Shown here: positions 6,929-12,795 of the stretch, piece after piece | How the letters are laid out: each line of letters begins with the position of its first letter | Position numbering within the stretch: the first letter of the stretch is position 1 | Source: Flavobacteriaceae bacterium | GTDB lineage: Bacteria > Bacteroidota > Bacteroidia > Flavobacteriales > Flavobacteriaceae | DNA length: 12,795 bases | Assembly: GCA_030625995.1 (NCBI GenBank) | Contig: DAOUPU010000054.1 | Span: 1 to 12,795, forward strand | Direction: 5' to 3' | Position numbers and translations under genes: made by a program | The notes under the pieces: generated by a model | The model's database searches: none | The model's input: only the letters and a program-made list of their open reading frames with translations | What the model was told of the DNA's origin: nothing

Positions 6929-7003
6929 CGTTAACTATAAATTAAATTGTTTTATAATTCTAATTTACAAATTATTATAAGCAATAAAACAAATAATTCT
7001 CCT

Positions 7004-7011
7004 TAAGTTTG
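7004..7011 (+). promoter_or_regulatory. Possible -7 box for the sulfatase operon
   Basis: TAAGTTTG matches the TAnnTTTG -7 consensus of Bacteroidota and lies 48 bases before the ATG of the first sulfatase, within the 131-base divergent gap. No clear TTG -33 box is found at the usual distance, so confidence is low. The matching promoter for the divergent PNGase F-like gene could not be recognised. Confidence 0.3.
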
Positions 7012-7059
7012 TGTAAGCCACTATTGGATCAATAAGAACAGAACATAAATAAATTACTA

Positions 7060-8364
7060 ATGAATTGGGCGGTTTATGCATTATCCTTCTTTTTAATTAT
7101 ATCCTGTAAATCTGAAATACCCAAAGAAAACCCTAATATTATCCTTATAATGGCTGATGACATGGGTTATGAATGTCTCAGTAGCTATGGAAGCTCCTCT
7201 TACAGTACTCCAGTCCTTGATGAATTGGCTTCTAATGGTATTAAATTCGACAACTGCGTATCACAACCATTGTGTACACCCTCCAGAGTTAAAATAATGA
7301 CCGGTTTATATAATTATAGAAACTATGATTATTTTGGACATTTGAATACAAATCAATTCACTTTTGGGAACCTACTGAAAGAGTCAGGTTATGCTACATG
7401 TATTGCCGGGAAATGGCAACTTAATGGTCTGGCTTATAAAGATGATATATATGATTGGAACGACAATACCAAACCTAATAAATTGGGATTTGATGAATAT
7501 TGCTTGTGGCAATTAACAAAGACAGGAAAACAAGGTGGTAGATATGCTGACCCCTTGATTGAAGAAAATGGAAAACTCTTGGAAAGGAATGATGAGGATT
7601 ATGGACCTGATATTTTTTCCAATTATATTCTGGATTTTATCGATAGAAAAAAAGAGGTTCCCTTTTTTATTTATTATCCAATGGTCCTGGTACACGATCC
7701 TTTTGTACCTACTCCCGATTCCAAAGAATGGGTAGATATCACCCTTCGCAAAAAAAAAGATACGAGTTACTATAAGGATATGGTAGCCTACACGGATAAA
7801 ATTGTTGGTAGAATAATTCATAAACTTGAAGAATTGGATATAGTTGATAATACAATTATAATATTCACTGGCGATAATGGAACACATCCCAGCATTTATT
7901 CACACACTAAAGAAGGTGTTATAAGGGGCGGGAAAGGAAATACAATCGATGCAGGCACTCATGTTCCTTTAATAATCTCGTGGCCGAAAAAAATTAAAAA
8001 TGGATTTATACATAAAGGTCTAATTGAGTTTAGTGATTTCTTTGCCACATTTGCAGAAATAGCTGAAAAGGATGTAGTATCTGATGGGAAAAGTTTTTAT
8101 GCCTTGTTGAATGGTGAAAAATACGAAACAAGAAGAACTGCATTTGTTCACTATGATCCAAAATGGAACAAACGTGTAACTCAATATAGAAATCAATTTA
8201 TTAGGACAATAGATTATAAATTATATCAGGATGGTAATTTTTACAATTTAAATAACGATATATTGGAAAAATCACCTTTGCTAAACGATTCTTTGTTACA
8301 AGAGGAATTAGAACTTAAAAATAACTTGCAAATAGGTTTGAAAGATCACCCCGATTGGAAATGA
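7060..8364 (+). CDS. Cys-type sulfatase, predicted lipoprotein
   Basis: A family S1 sulfatase that hydrolyses sulfate esters, here probably on a glycan. The signature CTPSR (72-76) contains Cys72, to be converted to formylglycine. The metal and substrate ligands are complete: ADD (Asp33, Asp34), Arg76, GKW (Lys118), VHDPF (His212), GDNG (Asp272, Asn273) and the RGGKG loop (Lys292). At 434 residues it is compact. The N-terminus has a hydrophobic stretch ending in IIS/C (Cys16), a lipobox, so the enzyme is probably membrane-anchored. The n-region carries no Lys or Arg, which is unusual. An in-frame TAA at 7033 and the lack of other start codons leave ATG 7060 as the only choice. Activation needs a formylglycine-generating enzyme, not present in this window. 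It is the first gene of a three-gene + strand cluster. The substrate is not deducible from sequence. Confidence 0.93.
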   Translation: MNWAVYALSFFLIISCKSEIPKENPNIILIMADDMGYECLSSYGSSSYSTPVLDELASNGIKFDNCVSQPLCTPSRVKIMTGLYNYRNYDYFGHLNTNQFTFGNLLKESGYATCIAGKWQLNGLAYKDDIYDWNDNTKPNKLGFDEYCLWQLTKTGKQGGRYADPLIEENGKLLERNDEDYGPDIFSNYILDFIDRKKEVPFFIYYPMVLVHDPFVPTPDSKEWVDITLRKKKDTSYYKDMVAYTDKIVGRIIHKLEELDIVDNTIIIFTGDNGTHPSIYSHTKEGVIRGGKGNTIDAGTHVPLIISWPKKIKNGFIHKGLIEFSDFFATFAEIAEKDVVSDGKSFYALLNGEKYETRRTAFVHYDPKWNKRVTQYRNQFIRTIDYKLYQDGNFYNLNNDILEKSPLLNDSLLQEELELKNNLQIGLKDHPDWK

Positions 8365-8414
8365 TATGAACAATTATCATGAATCATGATTACAATTTTT
8401 TAACAAAAGTCAAA

Positions 8415-10520
8415 ATGACAAAAAGCATTTATCTATTGGTAACTTTCCTTTTCATCCTGAATAATATTCACGGACAAATTGAATTGCATATCGCATCGGA
8501 TGGCCATGACTCAAACCCTGGAACGAAAGAACAACCCTTGGCATCATTAATTGGAGCACGAAATTTTATCCGTAACCACAAGAGGAATCATAAAGTCTCG
8601 TCCTCATATATTGTGAATATTGATAAAGGAAATTATGAAATGAATGAGCCCTTAATTCTAACACCGGAAGATAGCGGATCTGAAAAATATCCAATTATTT
8701 ATAGAGCTAAGACAGGGACTGATCCGATATTTTCAGGCGGAAAAAGAATTGCAGGGTTTAAAATTAATAAAAATGGCATCTGGGAGGTCAAAATACCGGA
8801 AAGTGCCTATTATAGATGGCGATTTGACCAATTGTATGTCAATGGCAAAAGAGCAACAATGGCACGTACTCCAAATAAAGGGTTTTTAAAAATAAAGCAA
8901 GTCAAACAGAACATTTGGGAAAAAGGCACCGGACGCGCACCTGAAAAAGCACAACAGATTTTTTCTTTCGATGATCAAACTTTTAAATCTATAAATAAAA
9001 TAACCGAAGACGAAGTTGATTTGATACGTTTTAGAGCCTATCACAAATGGGACTTCACCCTCCGTTTTATTGATAAAGTTGAAAAGGACAGTTCACGAAT
9101 ATACACATCCGGGCAGGGTATGAAACCATGGAATCCAATAAAAGAAGGTGGTCGTATTGTATTTGAAAATTATGCTGCAGCATTGGACGCTCCGGGAGAA
9201 TGGTATCTTAACCATGTCGGGACCTTATTCTATAAGCCTTTTCCAGATGAAACACCCGAAAATTCTATTATAATTGCTCCTGCTCTTGAAAATTTAATAA
9301 GTATAGAAGGTGATGCAACTAATAATAAATTTGTAGAACATATTCGTTTTGAAGGAATTAAATTTAAATATTGCCATTATAAAATACCACGAACAGGGTC
9401 TGAACCAAATCAGGCGGCAGTATTAATAAATGCGGCAGTTATGCTTAAAGGTGCGCGTAATATAACTATTTCAAATTGTGAAATTTCGAAAACCGGTCAG
9501 CATGCCCTTTGGTTTGGAAAAGGATGTTCCGATTCTAAAGTTGAACATTGTAATCTTAACGATCTCGGTGGCGGAGGTATTTATTTAGGCGATATTCATG
9601 CATTAGAAGGTGTTGAACATACTAATAATATTCAAATAGACAACAATATTATCCAATCGGGAGGCAGAGAATTCCCTTCAGCTGTTGGGGTTTGGGTTGG
9701 ACATAGTTCTGACAACGAAATAACGCATAATGATATTGGTGATTTCTATTATACCGGTATTTCTGTGGGATGGATCTGGGGTTATGCGCCGAGTCTTGCA
9801 AAAAGAAATAAGATAATTTATAATAATATACATCATATTGGATGGGCTTTATTAAGTGATATGGCAGCAGTTTATACGCTCGGTGAATCTACCGGAACTG
9901 TAATCAATAATAACGTAATACATCATGTACACGCCTATTCCTATGGAGGCTGGGGACTGTACCCGGACGAGGGAACATCAAATATCACCATGGAAAACAA
10001 TCTTGTTTATAGTACAAAAACAGGTGGTTTTCATCAGCATTATGGAGAAAATAACAGTATAAAAAACAACATTTTTGCTTTTGCAAAATTATATCAGGTA
10101 CAATGTACCAGAGTTGAGAATCACCGTTCGTTCAATTTCGAAAATAACATTGTAATTTTTAACCAGGGAGTTGTATTAAAAGGAGCCTGGAACAAGATCG
10201 ATATCGTAATGGATCAAAACCTGTATTGGAATATAGGAGGTGACAATTATGATTTTAACGGCAAGTCGTTTTCTAAATGGAAAAGATCAGGACATGATCT
10301 TCATAGTTATATAGCAGATCCCTATTTCAGGGATGCAAGATCGTATGATTTTACCTTTGAAAATGAAAAGAATATTCAGAGAATTGGCTTTAAGCCTTTT
10401 GACTATTTGAAAGCCGGAGTTTATGGATCTATGGAATGGAAAGATAAGGCTAAATTGCCCGAGAGTATACTAAACAATTTTGACAAGGTTATTGAAGAGA
10501 ACATGTTAAAAAATAGATAG
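8415..10520 (+). CDS. Exported right-handed parallel beta-helix protein, GH141-like
   Basis: A 701-residue protein with signal peptide MTKSIYLLVTFLFILNNIHG/Q. It then shows the ASDGxDSNPGTKEQPLASLxxAR motif (27-49) typical of exported beta-helix polysaccharide enzymes. An LTPEDSGSEKYPIIYRAK strand (82-99), FDQLYVNGKRATMARTPN (137-154) and PGEWYL (260-265) follow. From ~300 to ~610 there are repeated short strands with Asn ladders (NITISNCEI, NIQIDNNII, KIIYNNIHHI, TVINNNVIHHV, NITMENNLVY), the coils of a right-handed helix. The arrangement resembles GH141 glycosidases (alpha-fucosidase/xylanase family). Asp482 (SDMAAVY) and Asp518 (YPDEG) are candidate catalytic acids by position, which is inference. 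An ATG at 8379 would add 12 residues before a normal signal peptide and is less likely. The gap of 50 bases after the sulfatase suggests one operon. Alternatives are a polysaccharide lyase or an uncharacterised hydrolase. Confidence 0.82.
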   Translation: MTKSIYLLVTFLFILNNIHGQIELHIASDGHDSNPGTKEQPLASLIGARNFIRNHKRNHKVSSSYIVNIDKGNYEMNEPLILTPEDSGSEKYPIIYRAKTGTDPIFSGGKRIAGFKINKNGIWEVKIPESAYYRWRFDQLYVNGKRATMARTPNKGFLKIKQVKQNIWEKGTGRAPEKAQQIFSFDDQTFKSINKITEDEVDLIRFRAYHKWDFTLRFIDKVEKDSSRIYTSGQGMKPWNPIKEGGRIVFENYAAALDAPGEWYLNHVGTLFYKPFPDETPENSIIIAPALENLISIEGDATNNKFVEHIRFEGIKFKYCHYKIPRTGSEPNQAAVLINAAVMLKGARNITISNCEISKTGQHALWFGKGCSDSKVEHCNLNDLGGGGIYLGDIHALEGVEHTNNIQIDNNIIQSGGREFPSAVGVWVGHSSDNEITHNDIGDFYYTGISVGWIWGYAPSLAKRNKIIYNNIHHIGWALLSDMAAVYTLGESTGTVINNNVIHHVHAYSYGGWGLYPDEGTSNITMENNLVYSTKTGGFHQHYGENNSIKNNIFAFAKLYQVQCTRVENHRSFNFENNIVIFNQGVVLKGAWNKIDIVMDQNLYWNIGGDNYDFNGKSFSKWKRSGHDLHSYIADPYFRDARSYDFTFENEKNIQRIGFKPFDYLKAGVYGSMEWKDKAKLPESILNNFDKVIEENMLKNR

Positions 10521-10557
10521 CCTTTATTTTAAGTGAATTTTGACAATAATTATAAAT

Positions 10558-10588
10558 GGGGTAAAGGAGGTTTAGCCCCTGGGTAAAC
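10558..10588 (+). other. Two mutually exclusive hairpins in the gap before the second sulfatase
   Basis: GGGGTAAA (10558-10565) can pair with TTTA-CCCC (10571-10579, one bulged G). Alternatively GTTTA (10570-10574) can pair with TAAAC (10584-10588), plus two inner G-C pairs. The two stems compete for the same TTTA. The loop of the first contains AAAGGAGGT (10563-10571), a consensus Shine-Dalgarno core, but no start codon follows at a useful distance. No T run follows, so it is not a standard terminator. It may be an mRNA processing or attenuation element; function not shown. Confidence 0.35.
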
Positions 10589-10646
10589 ATTCTATCAGGT
10601 TCGCACATTTTTCTAATTAACCAACACAATTAAAAAAAATTATCTC

Positions 10647-12077
10647 ATGAAGCATCTGGTTCTTTATATTTTTTTTCTAATTCCTATCATGGTATTTTCA
10701 CAGCAAAAAAAACCTAATATTTTATTTATCATTGCTGATGATCTGACCGCCACTGCGGTGTCATCCTATGAAAACAAGATATGTAAAACTCCAAATATTG
10801 ATAAACTAGCTTCAGAGGGAGTGAGGTATACGAGTGCTTATTGTCAATATCCTGTATGCGGACCTTCAAGAGCATCTTTTATGTTTGGTTATTATCCTAA
10901 TGCTACAACAACATTTGGTTATGTCAGCGGAAGAGAAAATATTGGTCCGAATAGAAAAACATGGTCTCAATTATTTAAAGATAATGGCTATTATACGGCC
11001 CGTGTAAGTAAGATTTTTCATATGGGAGTTCCTATTGACATTGAAACGGGCTCAAATGGAACAGATGATGAGGCATCCTGGACCGAACGATTTAACAGTC
11101 AGGGACCGGAATGGAAAGCTGAGGGAGATGCTGAATTAGTTCAAGGAAATCCAGATGGGAAAATTGAAAGAAAAGGCGGAAATGTCATGACCATAGTGAA
11201 AGCTGACGGGAATGATTTGGCTCATTCTGATGGGAAAACAGCTGAAAAAGCATCTGAATTAATAAGAAAGCATAAAAATGAACCATTTTTTATAGCCATT
11301 GGTTTTGTACGTCCACATGTTCCTTTTGTAGCCCCAAAAAAATATTTTCTCCCCTACCCTTTTAACAACATAAAAATGCCGGAAAAAGTAGAAGGGGATT
11401 GGGATGATATTCCAAAAAGAGGAATTAATTATGTGACGAGCGTGAATGGGCAAATGTCATCGGAACAGGAAAAAAAGGCCGTAGCTGCTTATTACGCATC
11501 TGTGTCCTATATGGATGTACAAGTTGGTAAGGTACTGAACACACTGAAAGAAGAAGGGTTAGAGGACAATACGATTGTAATATTCACTTCAGATCATGGA
11601 TTCCATTTAGGAGAGCATGAATTTTGGATGAAGGTCAGCCTGCATGAGGAATCTGTCAGAATTCCTTTGATCATAAAAGTTCCGGGTAAAAAAGCAGCAG
11701 TTTGTAATTCCTTCGTTGAACTAATTGATTTGTATCCAACAATAACAGGGCTTTCCGGGTTGAAAACTTCAAAACATCTACAAGGAAAAAGTTTGGTAAA
11801 AACACTTGATAATCCAAGATTTAAAGTACGGGATATGGCGTTTTCCGTAAGTCAGGGAGGGAAATCCTTTCTATTAAGAACCGAAAAATGGGCTTATATT
11901 CAATATGATGAAGATGCAAAATCCGGGATGGAATTATACGATATGGAAAAGGATCCAAATCAATATACCAATTTAGCCTATAAAGCAAAATATGCGGATA
12001 CCATTTCTCAATTTCAAAAAAAATTAAAGAAGAAGCTGTTAGAGGTTAGAAATAATGATCTGGGAATTAATTATTAA
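10647..12077 (+). CDS. Cys-type sulfatase, iduronate-2-sulfatase-like
   Basis: A family S1 sulfatase of the iduronate-2-sulfatase-like type. The signal peptide ends FS/QQ (18/19), so it is periplasmic or secreted rather than lipid-anchored. Catalytic parts are ADD (Asp31, Asp32), CGPSR (71-75; Cys71 becomes formylglycine), SKIFH (Lys123, His125), RPHVPF (His224) and SDHGFHLGEHEFWMK (315-329; Asp316, His317, Lys329). The RPHxPF and HLGEHxxWxK patterns are those that distinguish iduronate-2-sulfatase relatives. At 476 residues it is complete, with a normal C-terminal subdomain (ELYDMEKDPNQYTNLA). The family also includes enzymes acting on other sulfated sugars, so glycosaminoglycan as substrate is only a suggestion. 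It follows the beta-helix gene after 126 bases and may be cotranscribed with it or have its own promoter, which I could not recognise. Like the first sulfatase, it needs formylglycine maturation. Confidence 0.95.
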   Translation: MKHLVLYIFFLIPIMVFSQQKKPNILFIIADDLTATAVSSYENKICKTPNIDKLASEGVRYTSAYCQYPVCGPSRASFMFGYYPNATTTFGYVSGRENIGPNRKTWSQLFKDNGYYTARVSKIFHMGVPIDIETGSNGTDDEASWTERFNSQGPEWKAEGDAELVQGNPDGKIERKGGNVMTIVKADGNDLAHSDGKTAEKASELIRKHKNEPFFIAIGFVRPHVPFVAPKKYFLPYPFNNIKMPEKVEGDWDDIPKRGINYVTSVNGQMSSEQEKKAVAAYYASVSYMDVQVGKVLNTLKEEGLEDNTIVIFTSDHGFHLGEHEFWMKVSLHEESVRIPLIIKVPGKKAAVCNSFVELIDLYPTITGLSGLKTSKHLQGKSLVKTLDNPRFKVRDMAFSVSQGGKSFLLRTEKWAYIQYDEDAKSGMELYDMEKDPNQYTNLAYKAKYADTISQFQKKLKKKLLEVRNNDLGINY

Positions 12078-12119
12078 GCATTTCAAACAATTTTGGCAGG
12101 TTCATTATTGCATTAAATC

Positions 12120-12143
12120 AAGTAAATAATTTTTTACTTTTTC
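12120..12143 (+). terminator. Weak AT-rich terminator after the second sulfatase
   Basis: AAGTAAA (12120-12126) pairs with TTTACTT (12133-12139) around TAATTT, and the right arm runs into further T (CTTTTTC). All but two pairs are A-T, so the stem is weak. Its position 42 bases after the stop suits the end of the sulfatase transcript. Confidence 0.45.
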
Positions 12144-12346
12144 ACTACCAGTCAATTACACCTGATTTGTTCACAACAATCTAGTTTTTTTTTGATAAGT
12201 CTATTTTAGAAATGAATTTGACTGTCTCTTAGAAGTAGTTTGATTAATTTGAATACTTTCCAAACAGTATAATTCATATTTGATATAAAATTCATTCTAA
12301 TAGATGAAAATTATAGAATATCCAGTAGTCATATAATAAATTTCAC

Positions 12347-12380
12347 TGATTACAATCAATTATTATATTGATTTCAATCA
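12347..12380. repeat. Imperfect 34-bp palindrome
   Basis: TGATT-AC-AATCAAT, six bases TATTAT, then ATTGATT-TC-AATCA. The inner 7-bp and outer 5-bp arms match perfectly, with one 2/2 mismatch between them. A T-rich stretch (TTTCTTTTCT) follows on the + strand. It could be an operator or a weak hairpin; AT-rich sequence produces such patterns fairly easily. Confidence 0.4.
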
Positions 12381-12521
12381 TTTCTTTTCTCATTAATAAC
12401 TATTATTTTTAGTCGTTTCAGAGCCTCGACTGCTGTGAAATAAAAAATATCACGAAAAAAATTTAATTTATCAAAAACTTGTAGAAATATGACTTAAAAC
12501 AAAATGAACTCATACCGAAAC

Positions 12522-12744
12522 AAAGCAATTCACTATTGCTTTAAACCTTATTAACGACTATTGAAAAGTATATAACGAACATGAATATGACGCCTGCCAT
12601 CTCTTACGACAGATAAACCGGTTGGCAGGAATAATCAATTGTTTCGCATCCCGAAGCTATCGGGAGGGAATGATTATCATGAGTAATTGGGATCAAAAGA
12701 GAGGGTAGTGCACCTGCCACAGCTAGGGTTGTACTGAGCCCTCT
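12522..12744. other. Cluster of four inverted repeats, candidate structured RNA or REP-like element
   Basis: Four hairpins follow one another. (1) AAAGCAAT/ATTGCTTT (12522-12542, loop TCACT). (2) CCTGCCA/TGGCAGG (12593-12629) with inner TCT/AGA. (3) ATAATCA/TGATTAT (12631-12677) enclosing TCCCGA/TCGGGA (12649-12665, loop AGCTA). (4) AGAGGG/CCCTCT (12700-12744) enclosing AGTGCA/TGTACT (12707-12712 with 12730-12735, one G-U pair). Hairpins 2-4 are richer in G+C than the flanks, as is common for functional RNA in AT-rich genomes. I do not recognise tmRNA, SRP RNA, RNase P, 6S or a known riboswitch core. Palindromes like TCCCGA-loop-TCGGGA also occur as dispersed repeats in Flavobacteria. Confidence 0.45.
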
Positions 12745-12795
12745 GAATTATCAATTTTTAATTAACTTTTTATAAACAAGAGATATGCTGTCAGT

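Larger units (their letters stand above)
12078..12795. other. Long non-coding stretch at the right edge
   Basis: I see no convincing gene in these 718 bases on either strand; the open frames are very short and interrupted. The left part (to about 12500) is AT-rich with a weak terminator, a nine-T run at 12185-12193 and a long imperfect palindrome. The right part (12520-12745) has four inverted repeats, the last three in clearly more GC-rich sequence. The stretch may be the regulatory leader of a gene beyond the window, or a site of past insertion and decay. Confidence 0.6.

Noticed and set aside
6952..6980. Inverted repeat in the divergent promoter region (TTATAAT ... ATTATAA)
   Set aside because: It is made only of A and T apart from two spacer bases, needs a bulge to extend, and such patterns are expected by chance in this gap.
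7513..7887. Open frame of 124 codons on the - strand inside the first sulfatase
   Set aside because: It is antisense to a clearly functional gene, has no recognisable domain, and its composition (Ile, Phe and Tyr rich) is that of a reversed coding strand.
8379..8414. Upstream ATG for the beta-helix protein
   Set aside because: It would add 12 mostly polar residues ahead of a normal signal peptide starting at ATG 8415.
10530..10560. TTGACA-like -35 box before the second sulfatase
   Set aside because: TTGACA is followed by TATAAAT after only a few bases, far too close for a promoter, and this phylum does not use that consensus.
12590..12710. Very short open frames (about 12 codons from ATG 12581 and from ATG 12670)
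   Set aside because: They end after 11-12 codons, show no start signal or conservation that I can judge, and overlap the inverted repeats; a leader peptide cannot be excluded but is unsupported.
12690..12760. Known riboswitch or tRNA at the right edge
   Set aside because: I looked for cobalamin, TPP, FMN and SAM core motifs and for a tRNA cloverleaf; none fits beyond short chance matches.
1..12795. CRISPR array, insertion sequence or integrase attachment site
   Set aside because: There are no regularly spaced repeats, no transposase or integrase fragments, and no target-site duplications visible.

Overview
The window looks like a chromosomal piece of a marine-type Flavobacteriia (Bacteroidota) genome. 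The DNA is AT-rich and intergenic regions are short. There are few Shine-Dalgarno-like sites, exported proteins have Q-type signal peptide ends (FAFA/QE, LYA/QE, FS/QQ), and the gene families (OstA-like protein, a GLPGLI-like domain, a PNGase F-type protein, Cys-type sulfatases) are typical of that group. No species can be named from the sequence alone.

The left third (1-4042) is conserved housekeeping on the + strand. purA (adenylosuccinate synthetase) ends in a strong intrinsic terminator. It is followed by an OstA/LptA-like exported protein, probably for LPS transport. The next gene is a class III PLP aminotransferase whose ATG directly abuts the OstA-like stop codon, so the two are probably translationally coupled.

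The middle (4043-5227) holds two tandem paralogous genes for small secreted proteins, with mature parts of 87 residues that align without gaps. Each has its own terminator and the same control region: TGTAAC, 17 bases, CGTC, then a shared 18-base leader element. This is the -35/-10 pattern of an ECF (extracytoplasmic function) sigma factor. A perfect 20-bp palindrome lies just upstream of the second promoter. This pair is the most interesting uncharacterised module in the window.

The right part (5228-12077) is a glycan-processing locus. On the - strand is an exported protein with a GLPGLI-like N-terminal domain and a PNGase F-like C-terminal part. Divergent from it, on the + strand, are a lipoprotein sulfatase, a right-handed beta-helix protein that resembles GH141-type glycosidases, and an iduronate-2-sulfatase-like enzyme. 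Together they suggest removal of sulfated glycans, possibly glycoprotein- or glycosaminoglycan-derived or fucosylated. No SusC/SusD pair or regulator lies inside the window, so the substrate is inferred only.

The last 718 bases (12078-12795) contain no convincing gene. The first part is AT-rich filler with a weak terminator and one long palindrome. The last ~225 bases hold four consecutive inverted repeats, the three on the right being clearly more GC-rich than their surroundings. They could be REP-like repeats, a non-coding RNA or the leader of a gene beyond the window edge.
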